A stretch of 50,912 bases of DNA from a virus. Position numbers and translations under genes: made by a program. Within the stretch, counting starts at the first letter, position 1. Every line of letters begins with the position of its first letter. The notes beneath the pieces were generated by a model, which did not search any database, was not told where the DNA came from, and saw only the letters and a program-made list of their open reading frames with translations. Below, one piece after another: positions 10,497-17,509 of the stretch. The stretch covers positions 1-50,912 of the IMG/VR virus record IMGVR_UViG_3300031696_000008, one strand, 5' to 3'.

Positions 10497-10894
10497 TATC
10501 GTAGTCTCTCTATTGTGGTAGTAATATCAATTATTTCATTAGTTGATTTGACCCTACCGGTTACTGTTATAAATACCTCATTGCTATCATGCATTGTCTG
10601 TATATTAGTGTTGAGTACTTCTATCCGTGGTTCATAATTCTTTAAAGCAGTATTAATAGAGGTAGACATATTTGCTGCTGTTATATGATTCATGTTCTCA
10701 AATAAATATGATCTTAGGTTTGCACCAAAGTCATAATTAAATGGGCGTTCACCATTATTTGTTCGTAAGATATTAAGGCAACTTTGAATTACCGCTGCAT
10801 TGTTCTTCTTTATTCCGACGTCATTGGTATTAGGATTTTGCTTAAAAGTAAAATCTAAATCTTTGTACGTTGCTTCTCTTGCTATAGTTGCCAT
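10496..10894 (-). CDS. 25: Baseplate wedge protein gp25 (GPW/gp25 family)
   Basis: At 132 aa this is the size of T4 gp25. It carries the family hallmark NNGERPFNYDFG at about residues 46-57, followed by a charged C-terminal beta segment ending in TTTIERLR. gp25 joins gp6 and gp53 at the inner baseplate near the sheath. A TATAAATA late promoter lies just upstream (10900-10907), so this gene can start its own late transcript that also covers 6, 7 and 8. Confidence 0.9.
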   Translation of the reverse strand: MATIAREATYKDLDFTFKQNPNTNDVGIKKNNAAVIQSCLNILRTNNGERPFNYDFGANLRSYLFENMNHITAANMSTSINTALKNYEPRIEVLNTNIQTMHDSNEVFITVTGRVKSTNEIIDITTTIERLR

Positions 10895-10899
10895 ATATC

Positions 10900-10907
10900 T
10901 ATTTATA
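10900..10907 (-). promoter_or_regulatory. T4-type late promoter (TATAAATA) for gene 25
   Basis: The minus strand reads TATAAATA in the 18-nt gap between gene 5 (stop at 10913) and gene 25 (ATG at 10894). This is the exact T4 late -10 consensus, which needs the sliding clamp, gp55 and gp33. A gp33 homologue is present in the window. Confidence 0.7.
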
Positions 10908-10912
10908 CCTCG

Positions 10913-11764
10913 TTATTCGGGAACTGGAACCGATACATCACTTTGTGATGTAGCATCAGCAGTAGTATCTGGTTGGGTGTGTACATGTGTATTAACATTA
11001 ATAGCAGCACCATCAGTATTAGTTCTTAATACCTTAGTCACATCAACGTTGCCATTCAATGTAATCTTCTTACCGGCCTCAGTAGCTTTAAGTGTTATGT
11101 CTCCCATAGAGTCAGCACTTATATTACCACTAACCGAAGCAGTAAGGTTACCAGCCACAGCAACATCTACATGACCGCTAACAATAATTCTCACATTGCC
11201 ATATACTTCTAATGTGTCATGACCTACAACTAATCTATAGTTGTCACGTACAATTCTTTCAACTCTTGAACCATTTGGTGATACTTCGTATTGAGTACCA
11301 CTCTTATGTCTCTCTGTTATGCGTTCGTTGCCAGGAGTATCATCGTATTCTTTTACATGACCACTCTCAGTTTCCATAACATTATTATATGGATACTTAG
11401 GGGAGTATGTACTTACTTCTGGCTCGTATGTTCCTTTAGGTTCACCTGCATTAGGATCAGCTTCTTCTCTTACTCTTACATTATTATCTTGTACGCCGTC
11501 AGTCTTTGTTGGTAAAGTTCCCATCACCAAAAATTCTTGCATGGAATTATCTAAAAATATACCAGCAACCAATGTACCAACCAGTAGATTTGTTGATGAA
11601 CCTACTCCACCTTTAGCTGGATTAGTTGATGGCATAAGAACCATATTCCATGCAAGGTCTTTAGTTTCGATGTTATCGTGTATACCATACACATTCACCT
11701 TAGCCCTACCAAGTTTCTCCGGGTCATTAATATCTTTTACTAATCCAAATTTTATATCATTCAC
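10913..11764 (-). CDS. 5: Baseplate hub/needle protein gp5-like, no lysozyme domain
   Basis: The N-terminal domain (residues 1-85: FGLVKDINDPEKLGRAKVNVYG, then GIFLDNSMQEFLVMGTLP) is the gp5/VgrG-type OB fold. The C-terminal part (about 165-250) is a series of short beta strands with VxGxV repeats, as in the beta-helix needle. At 283 aa it lacks the lysozyme domain that sits between these parts in T4 gp5 (575 aa). It overlaps the start-side of the gp27-like gene end (ATG at 11764, upstream stop at 11757), matching the gp27-gp5 hub pair. Confidence 0.85.
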   Translation of the reverse strand: MNDIKFGLVKDINDPEKLGRAKVNVYGIHDNIETKDLAWNMVLMPSTNPAKGGVGSSTNLLVGTLVAGIFLDNSMQEFLVMGTLPTKTDGVQDNNVRVREEADPNAGEPKGTYEPEVSTYSPKYPYNNVMETESGHVKEYDDTPGNERITERHKSGTQYEVSPNGSRVERIVRDNYRLVVGHDTLEVYGNVRIIVSGHVDVAVAGNLTASVSGNISADSMGDITLKATEAGKKITLNGNVDVTKVLRTNTDGAAINVNTHVHTQPDTTADATSQSDVSVPVPE

Positions 11765-12881
11765 GAGCTAATCCTAAATCTTGAGTGTACATATAATCTC
11801 CACCATCTATTGTAAAATTGTGTTGTATATGTTTGACTAAGTATTTTCCATCTTGTTTACTAGATGATTGATTACCACCCCCTAATGAAACGTTAATACA
11901 CATTCCAGCACCTAGATTTGGTAATGCCACCATCTGGTTTACTTCCATGATTGTGTTGAATACCCGAAACTTATGATTCTGTATACTACTAACAGCAACA
12001 TCACCACGAGAAGAGAATATACTCTTCACATTATTTGTATACAATTTATCACTAAGTTTGAATTTAGTTTTGGGAATCGACGTAGCTTCTTTAGTGATGT
12101 TGGCTTTACGCGTAGTCTCATCTAAGTTAATTGTGTTAACCGCTTCACCCCATACACCGTCTTCTAATTTCTGTATGAAATCCATATTGTATTCTTTCAA
12201 TTCATACTTGTCAGCAGTACCTAAGGTAGCCCGTGCTCCCATCGTAGCCTGATTTATAACGGCTTGCTTAATACTCACTGGCTGGTTGTTCTCATCAACA
12301 AAAGAACTTTCTAACATATCACCAAGCGAAGTTAATCTACATGCATTGTTATCAAAAAATCTTTGATATAAAAACATTCCAGTTTTTTTAATATCATAAG
12401 CGTTATTTACAAGAGTGTATAAAGATTCTCTCGCAGCAATATTTGGTGCAATGTATCTACCTTTAGTGTCAGTTATAGTGTCAATATGTAAGACACTTTC
12501 TTCAGCACTAATATCTGTAAATATTTTATTAATTATTTGATCTGATCTTCCAGTGAATGTGTTGTTTATAGTTTCAGCAAAAACAGGAGTATATATGGAT
12601 TTTAAATGGATAATATAATTTTTCTGTTGCTTAGCAATTTTCATATTGGAAATGCCATCCATATAAAACCCGCATCCGTATGTATTACCTAGATATTCAA
12701 AGGTAAAACTAACATCAGCCAACTCAGTGCCTATAAAGTTATCAAAGAAGTTAATACCATCTTTTATTGATATTGCACCTTTTAGCATTCCGAATACACT
12801 TTCGTATATAGTTACACCAGTAACCATTTTACTAATATCTATTTCACGGATTTCAATCTTTATATTATCTAAATTAAGCAT
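11757..12881 (-). CDS. 27: Baseplate hub protein gp27-like
   Basis: The protein is 374 aa, close to T4 gp27 (391 aa). It starts MLNLDNIKIEIREIDISKMVTGVTIYE and has an early FFDNFIGTELADVSFTF segment like the first tube-like domain of hub proteins. The C-terminal part has KYLVKHIQHNFTIDGGDYMYTQDLGLAR, a form common in phage hub proteins related to gp27/gpD. It ends inside the start of gene 5, its known partner. I assign gp27 from size, fold-like pattern and neighbour; direct sequence similarity to T4 is weak. Confidence 0.65.
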   Translation of the reverse strand: MLNLDNIKIEIREIDISKMVTGVTIYESVFGMLKGAISIKDGINFFDNFIGTELADVSFTFEYLGNTYGCGFYMDGISNMKIAKQQKNYIIHLKSIYTPVFAETINNTFTGRSDQIINKIFTDISAEESVLHIDTITDTKGRYIAPNIAARESLYTLVNNAYDIKKTGMFLYQRFFDNNACRLTSLGDMLESSFVDENNQPVSIKQAVINQATMGARATLGTADKYELKEYNMDFIQKLEDGVWGEAVNTINLDETTRKANITKEATSIPKTKFKLSDKLYTNNVKSIFSSRGDVAVSSIQNHKFRVFNTIMEVNQMVALPNLGAGMCINVSLGGGNQSSSKQDGKYLVKHIQHNFTIDGGDYMYTQDLGLARE

Positions 12882-13606
12882 TACTTGTTCATCGCTTTTA
12901 TAAACTCTCTTGCTACATTCTTAATGTGTTCATTCTTTATAACTTTAATATTTCTGTTCTGTTCAGTGATCGCTGCTTCATAATCAAGCAAGCTATATGC
13001 AGTTGTTCCTGCAGTGCGGCGAGGTACCCAATCTCCAGTTGAATCATCTACGTGGTGATGTGGTGCATAAGCCTGCGACTTAATAAAATTACATGCAGCT
13101 GAATCTTCAGAATTGATACCAGTTATAGTCTCACCCGACACAGCAAATTTGCCGGTGGTTCTCTGCAATACAATATACCCTAAATTAAGATGGATCTCTT
13201 TAATAATACCAGTAGCACCTGATATAGAACCAGCAACAGTCTCACCTAAAAGAAATTTATTGTTTAAGTTATTATCAGCGGTAGGTGATATATCAGCGGC
13301 AAGGTACTGGTATTTGTTTACACAATACTCAACCAATTGCCCATGCTTCATAGGCCAATCATCCCAAATGTTTTTAATTTGAGGGTTAAGCAATAAGAAT
13401 GTCCAATGGTATTGAGGTGAACCATACAGCCGTTGACTTAAATGATCTGGCCTTTCACCGTCTTGAATTTCTACTGTTTGATAAAATCCAGTGTTATTAA
13501 TTAATGAATCAGATATTTGAGATTTGGCAGTTAGATTTTTCATTAAATCTAGGTTACCAGATCCATCTACATCTATCGCCACGTTTGTTATATTTTTAAA
13601 ATACAT
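12881..13606 (-). CDS. 53: Baseplate wedge protein gp53
   Basis: Residues 43-75 (FYQTVEIQDGERPDHLSQRLYGSPQYHWTFLLLN) contain the gp53 signature: an IxDGERPDxxS.xLYG LysM-like motif followed by a Trp-rich stretch. At 241 aa it is slightly longer than T4 gp53 (196 aa) because of an internal Gly/Thr region around 110-165. gp53 holds gp6 and gp25 together in the inner baseplate. It is coupled to both neighbours, with ends at 12881 and 13606 next to the gp48/54-like gene. Confidence 0.85.
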   Translation of the reverse strand: MYFKNITNVAIDVDGSGNLDLMKNLTAKSQISDSLINNTGFYQTVEIQDGERPDHLSQRLYGSPQYHWTFLLLNPQIKNIWDDWPMKHGQLVEYCVNKYQYLAADISPTADNNLNNKFLLGETVAGSISGATGIIKEIHLNLGYIVLQRTTGKFAVSGETITGINSEDSAACNFIKSQAYAPHHHVDDSTGDWVPRRTAGTTAYSLLDYEAAITEQNRNIKVIKNEHIKNVAREFIKAMNK

Positions 13607-13607
13607 A

Positions 13608-14723
13608 TTAGTATCCCGCCTCTATGTCATCTACATACAATGGAACCATTTCTTTAAGTGTTATAGCCAATACAATTTCTACTGGAGAATTATTTTTTTT
13701 AAAGAATGAAGATACATTTGGGTTGTATGTAACGTTAACTGATTCAATGACACACGGCGGCAATTGAATCATATCCTTAGCTCCATGGAATGATGTAACA
13801 ACGTGATCTGGAACTGTTATTGTTATTGGATTATTTCTTTTAGCATGAGCAGAGGATCTAAATAATTTAACAAGGCCTGCTGCTTGATTTGATTCTGACT
13901 CAGAATCCGGCAATATTGTCCAATTGAATGAAAAGCTTCTTAATGCAGTTGATTGGTATGCAATGAATTCATTAGGGTTTAAAAGCGCTCCAGTAGATCT
14001 TTGCATCTCAGCAGAAACAATATCGCCTAAACCGTAACCAACCAAAGCACCTACTATACCTTTACCAATTCCTTTACCAAGTGCAGCCGATCCTAAAGTG
14101 ACAGCTTGCTTAGAAGCTGCTACTGCTTTATTGTTAAAAGCATTACCACCTCCTGTCAATAATTCATTTGCTCCAGCTGCAAACTGTCTAGTATCTTCAT
14201 TATATATCATGGTGTCGTTTATAGAAATATCTGTCGGCATATACATTGCTATTGAGCCACTATAATTTCTCTTTACCGGCGTTGTTAATGATACTAACAT
14301 CTCTTTAGCTTTTTGAGCCCCAGTCGATGCAGCACTACTGGCCATGGTTTTTAATTCATCCCCCGATGCCATTTGGTGCACGGATTGTAAAGCTTTACCT
14401 GATCCTAGGTATTCGGCCTTTGCTTGGGCAGTATCAATAGCAAGGCTTAAAGTATTTTGTAATTTATGTTCAGTTTGTTGAAACTTTTCATCTACCTTCA
14501 TGAACTCAAACAGCACGAATGGTTCATTAGATGCAGTGGATAGTCTACCCATACGTCTAATTGCATACTCACTAGTTGAATGACTATTAAAATTTACAGT
14601 ATCATCATTAGTGTCGTTGCCTACAGTGTCTGGGTATTTCCAATGTTGAGTTGGCGTTGAGCCTGTAGATTTAATATTAACTCCACCTATTTGCTGCATT
14701 CGTTGCGCGTCGTTCATAGACAT
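13608..14723 (-). CDS. 48: Tail-tube/baseplate junction protein, gp48/gp54-like
   Basis: The protein is 371 aa, near T4 gp48 (364 aa). A central Ala/Gly-rich helical zone (about 125-235) is followed at about 245-290 by FIAYQSTALRSFSFNWTILPDSESES...LVKLFRSSAHA, the conserved block of gp48/gp54 tube-cap proteins. The C-terminus (PPCVIESVNVTYNP...VEIVLAITLKEM) fits the tube fold. It is the first gene of the minus-strand baseplate operon, 28 nt downstream of a late promoter. I cannot separate gp48 from gp54 by sequence; gp48 is chosen because a second tube-like gene lies at 15901. Confidence 0.65.
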   Translation of the reverse strand: MSMNDAQRMQQIGGVNIKSTGSTPTQHWKYPDTVGNDTNDDTVNFNSHSTSEYAIRRMGRLSTASNEPFVLFEFMKVDEKFQQTEHKLQNTLSLAIDTAQAKAEYLGSGKALQSVHQMASGDELKTMASSAASTGAQKAKEMLVSLTTPVKRNYSGSIAMYMPTDISINDTMIYNEDTRQFAAGANELLTGGGNAFNNKAVAASKQAVTLGSAALGKGIGKGIVGALVGYGLGDIVSAEMQRSTGALLNPNEFIAYQSTALRSFSFNWTILPDSESESNQAAGLVKLFRSSAHAKRNNPITITVPDHVVTSFHGAKDMIQLPPCVIESVNVTYNPNVSSFFKKNNSPVEIVLAITLKEMVPLYVDDIEAGY

Positions 14724-14750
14724 ATTTTGTTCCTTTACGTGTATAATACT

Positions 14751-14758
14751 TATTTATA
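14751..14758 (-). promoter_or_regulatory. T4-type late promoter for the baseplate operon
   Basis: The minus strand reads TATAAATA 28 nt upstream of the ATG at 14723, with an aaaggaac ribosome site between. It stands back to back with the plus-strand late promoter at 14766-14773 and should drive 48/54-53-27-5 and possibly further genes. Confidence 0.75.
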
Positions 14759-14765
14759 CGGTTTA

Positions 14766-14773
14766 TATAAATA
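14766..14773 (+). promoter_or_regulatory. T4-type late promoter for the gp4-gp29 unit
   Basis: The plus strand reads TATAAATA five nt before the ATG at 14779. T4 late transcripts begin about 6 nt after this box, so the first message would have almost no leader for gp4. The main use may be for the downstream tail genes. Confidence 0.7.
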
Positions 14774-14778
14774 CTTGT

Positions 14779-15285
14779 ATGAAAAAAACATATTCAGGTA
14801 AGTGGAAGCCGAAGCATCCTGAGAAATATAATGGCGATGTTGATAAGATACATTATAGATCTCTTTGGGAAAGGAATGCATTTCGATATTTAGATGACGC
14901 GTCATGGGTCAAGTGGTGGCAAAGTGAGGAGACTGTTGTACCATACATATGCTCGACAGACCGTAAGCCTCACAGGTACTTTATCGATCTCACGATACGT
15001 ACCAAGACTGGTCGAACGCTGGTGGTTGAGATAAAACCTCATGCCCAGACTCAACCCCCTAAACGTAAGCATCTTAATGAAGCATTAACGTTCATGAAGA
15101 ATACTTCTAAGTGGGATTATGCTAGGAAGTATTGTGAAGCTAGAGGTTATGAGTTTCAAATATGGACCGAGCACGAGTTAGAGGCAATGGGCATACGAAC
15201 TATGACCGTTGGATTCAAGTTGAAGAAGACTAAGACCGGAAAGAGAATATGGAAAACTCTAGGTAAGCGAAAGAAAAAGGTATAA
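14779..15285 (+). CDS. 4: Head completion protein gp4
   Basis: The 168-aa protein begins with the gp4 pattern PKHPEKYNGD...HYRSLWERNAFRYLDD...WWQSEETVVPY (residues 11-55), then HRYFIDLTIRTKTGRTLVVEIKPH (about 65-88). This D...ExK arrangement matches the PD-(D/E)xK/TnsA-like nuclease fold noted for gp4. T4 gp4 (150 aa) is added to filled heads before tail joining. The C-terminus is strongly basic (KLKKTKTGKR...GKRKKKV), as expected for DNA contact. A late promoter lies just upstream and a second overlaps its 3' end. Confidence 0.85.
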   Translation: MKKTYSGKWKPKHPEKYNGDVDKIHYRSLWERNAFRYLDDASWVKWWQSEETVVPYICSTDRKPHRYFIDLTIRTKTGRTLVVEIKPHAQTQPPKRKHLNEALTFMKNTSKWDYARKYCEARGYEFQIWTEHELEAMGIRTMTVGFKLKKTKTGKRIWKTLGKRKKKV

Positions 15286-15288
15286 ATA
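15281..15288 (+). promoter_or_regulatory. T4-type late promoter upstream of the gp2-like gene
   Basis: TATAAATA overlaps the last codons and stop of the gp4 gene and lies 31 nt before the GTG start at 15320, a normal late-leader distance that leaves room for the aggaat ribosome site. Confidence 0.65.
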
Positions 15289-15319
15289 CAGTTATGAATA
15301 AACGTAATAGGAATATTTA

Positions 15320-15901
15320 GTGGCTAGTCTATTTGATAAATTAGAATCAGAAGCTTTCCGTAAGGGTATAACGACCCGTACTAAAGAAGCCGACGAATGG
15401 TTTCAAAAGAAAGTAAAGGCACTTGGAAAACAGGGTGCATCTATTCTTAACGATGATAGACTAAGATCACAGAAAGGTGCTCACTCAGGTGACATGGTGA
15501 TGTACACATATGATCCTAAGGGCAAATCAACCTTACCATTCTATGATACATTCCCTTTAACTATTGTTGTTGGTCCTGCCAAGGATGGTTTCTATGGTAT
15601 TAACTTACACTATTTGCCACCCAAAGTTCGTGCAATATTTCTTGACAAGTTAAATGACATAACAAACAATCAGAAGTTTAATGCAACAACTAGATTTAAG
15701 ATTACGTACCAATTATTAAAAGCAACAAAGAACTATAAATACTTTAAACCGTGTTTCAAGCACTATCTCACTAAGGGTGTAACCTCAAATATAATGAAGG
15801 TTAATGCTGCTGAATGGAACATCGCAATATTTTTACAAACATCCTCATTCAAGAAAGCTGGTGAAGGCGCTGTTTGGGCTGATTCGAGGACTAAATACTA
15901 A
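15320..15901 (+). CDS. 2: DNA end protector protein gp2-like
   Basis: The 193-aa protein begins at a GTG (15320-15322) after an AGGAAT site; the ATG at 15294 runs into a stop after eight codons. Residues 55-95 (GDMVMYTYDPKGKSTLPFYDTFPLTIVV...GFYGINLHYLPP) carry the block found in proteins annotated as DNA end protectors in marine T4-like phages. In T4, gp2 caps DNA ends in the head and guards injected DNA from RecBCD. T4 gp2 is longer (274 aa). It follows gp4, its functional partner. The next gene starts at its stop codon. Confidence 0.65.
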   Translation: MASLFDKLESEAFRKGITTRTKEADEWFQKKVKALGKQGASILNDDRLRSQKGAHSGDMVMYTYDPKGKSTLPFYDTFPLTIVVGPAKDGFYGINLHYLPPKVRAIFLDKLNDITNNQKFNATTRFKITYQLLKATKNYKYFKPCFKHYLTKGVTSNIMKVNAAEWNIAIFLQTSSFKKAGEGAVWADSRTKY

Positions 15902-16599
15902 TGTCATTACCAGTAAGCATCGATACAATGAAGTCAACGATCAACCGTCGTGGTGGCGTAGCACGAGGAAACAGATTCGGCGTGTACGTTTCCCATCCTT
16001 CCAAAGGGATGAATAGCCTACTAAATTTTAATCCATCCACATTATTGAGCAATTTAATATCGGGCGATGGCGTTAACATTGGAGACTTTATACAAGATCC
16101 TAGGGATATGTTTTTGTTATGTCAGTCTTGTAGTTTTCCTGGCAAGAGAATCATGACCACCGAAGCTACACATAACCATCACAACACAAAGAAACCGTAT
16201 TCAGCTGCGACTGATGAAGTCACTATGACATTCTTATTAACTAATGATTATTATATTAAGAAGTATTTTGACATGTGGCAAGAGATGATTATAGATACAT
16301 CACACGAACATTATAAGACTTTCTATAAAAGTGATTATTCTAGTGATGTGACTATACAGCAATTATCACAAGGTAATGATATTATCCCAGGATACTCAAT
16401 TAAATTAGAAAATGCGTACCCTATACAGGTTGGTGCAGTTGAGTTAGGTAATGGTTCAGATGGTTTAATGGAAATTTCCATCACATGGGAATACGATAAT
16501 TTTAGGAACGTTGGTTTAGTAGATGGCTTCACAGATGTGTTGAGTCATATAACATCCATCGGTAAGGATACGTTTAGTACGATTAAGAATTTTTTATAA
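15901..16599 (+). CDS. 54: Tail-tube-fold protein, gp54-like (or gp19 paralogue)
   Basis: The N-terminus (about 15-35, GGVARGNRFGVYVSHP) and the LCQSCSFPGKRIMTTEATH segment near 73-92 match the tube-protein pattern shared by gp19, gp48 and gp54. The 232-aa length is between gp19 (163) and gp54 (320). It lies between gp2 and gp26 in the late plus-strand unit. With the gp48/54-like protein encoded divergently, a role as tube initiator gp54 is reasonable, but a second tube protein is also possible. The main gp19 is not in the window. Confidence 0.55.
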   Translation: MSLPVSIDTMKSTINRRGGVARGNRFGVYVSHPSKGMNSLLNFNPSTLLSNLISGDGVNIGDFIQDPRDMFLLCQSCSFPGKRIMTTEATHNHHNTKKPYSAATDEVTMTFLLTNDYYIKKYFDMWQEMIIDTSHEHYKTFYKSDYSSDVTIQQLSQGNDIIPGYSIKLENAYPIQVGAVELGNGSDGLMEISITWEYDNFRNVGLVDGFTDVLSHITSIGKDTFSTIKNFL

Positions 16600-16619
16600 A
16601 ATAATGGAGAGAAGTTGAT

Positions 16620-17330
16620 ATGTTGCCACTAATTGCAACCCCAAAGTATGATATGATTGTGCCTTCTACGGGCGAGAGTATTACATATAGACCATACGTG
16701 GTCAAAGAAGAGAAGATTTTATTAATAGCATTAGAGTCGCAAGATGATATAGCTATTGAAAGATCTGTTACAGATATTATTAAAGCTTGTATAGAGTCGC
16801 CAATCGACATTAATAAGTTGACTACATTTGATATCGAGTTTATGTTTATTAACTTGCGGAGTAAGTCTGTAGGTGAAGGCATTAGATTAAATATGAAATG
16901 TGACAGCGAGGATTGTGATGCTACAACCGAACAGAAGATTGATTTAGGTTTAGTAAGCGTAAGCAATTTAGAAGAGAAGGCTAACAACCATATTAAGCTC
17001 AATGCTGATATTAGTATTGATTTGCGCTGGATGTCTATGAATGATAAATTGACTAAAGCTCAAAGGACTACGCAAACAGATACTGTTATTAATTCTGTTG
17101 CTAAATCCATTGAAACGGTTTATAGTGGTGAAGATATATTTGCCGCTAAAGATGTTACTCATAAAGAACTTGTGTCATTTGTTGAAAGTTTAAATACTGA
17201 TCAATTTGCCGAGATCATTAAATTTATGGAAGCAGCACCGGCATTAAGTTATACTATGAAATACAATTGTACATCGTGCGGGCACGAGAATACACGGGAG
17301 TTAAAGGGCTTAGCTGATTTTTTTACATAG
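16620..17330 (+). CDS. 26: Baseplate hub assembly protein gp26 (T4-type)
   Basis: Residues 1-45 (LPLIATPKYDMIVPSTGESITYRPYVVKEEKILLIALES) are the signature of the T4 gp26 baseplate family. T4 gp26 is 208 aa; this is 236 aa. Two cysteine pairs, C94/C99 and C217/C220, could bind a metal. A ggagag ribosome site precedes the ATG. The reading frame ends in GAT TTT TTT ACA TAG, and the T-run fits a -1 slippery site that would add 61 residues from the downstream frame (see the next entry). With the tape measure following, this recalls the lambda G/GT chaperone arrangement. Confidence 0.8.
   Translation: MLPLIATPKYDMIVPSTGESITYRPYVVKEEKILLIALESQDDIAIERSVTDIIKACIESPIDINKLTTFDIEFMFINLRSKSVGEGIRLNMKCDSEDCDATTEQKIDLGLVSVSNLEEKANNHIKLNADISIDLRWMSMNDKLTKAQRTTQTDTVINSVAKSIETVYSGEDIFAAKDVTHKELVSFVESLNTDQFAEIIKFMEAAPALSYTMKYNCTSCGHENTRELKGLADFFT
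17318..17324 (+). promoter_or_regulatory. Putative -1 frameshift slippery site (T TTT TTT)
   Basis: Seven T residues lie in the gp26 frame as T TTT TTT, two codons before its TAG. After a -1 slip the ribosome reads Y-I-G-L-S-H-D and continues without a stop to 17509, joining the MNFAMMQ frame. Both Phe codons can re-pair after the slip. I did not identify a definite stimulatory stem-loop. Confidence 0.55.
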
Positions 17331-17509
17331 GCCTTTCTCATGACAGCATTGCTAATCATTTAAAAATGAATTTTGCAATGATGCAGCATCATAATTATTC
17401 ATTGAGTGATTTAGATAATATGCTACCATGGGAGAGGGAAATATACCTAGCCCTTTTACATGAACATATAGAAGAAGAAAACCGAAGACAGGAACAAGCT
17501 AATGGCTAA
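17325..17509 (+). CDS. Frameshift extension of gp26 / small gp51-position protein
   Basis: The -1 frame after the T-run encodes 61 residues, including GLSHDSIANH, NFAMMQHHNYSLSDLDNM and PWEREIYLALLHEHIEEE. If translated alone, it would start at the ATG at 17366 and give 47 aa, but no ribosome site precedes that ATG. In T4 the gene after 26 is 51, a hub assembly catalyst, though this piece is far shorter. The PWExxxxxxLL plus acidic tail resembles tail-assembly chaperone C-termini. The most likely product is a 296-aa gp26 fusion made by frameshifting. A homopolymer sequencing error is the alternative. Confidence 0.55.
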
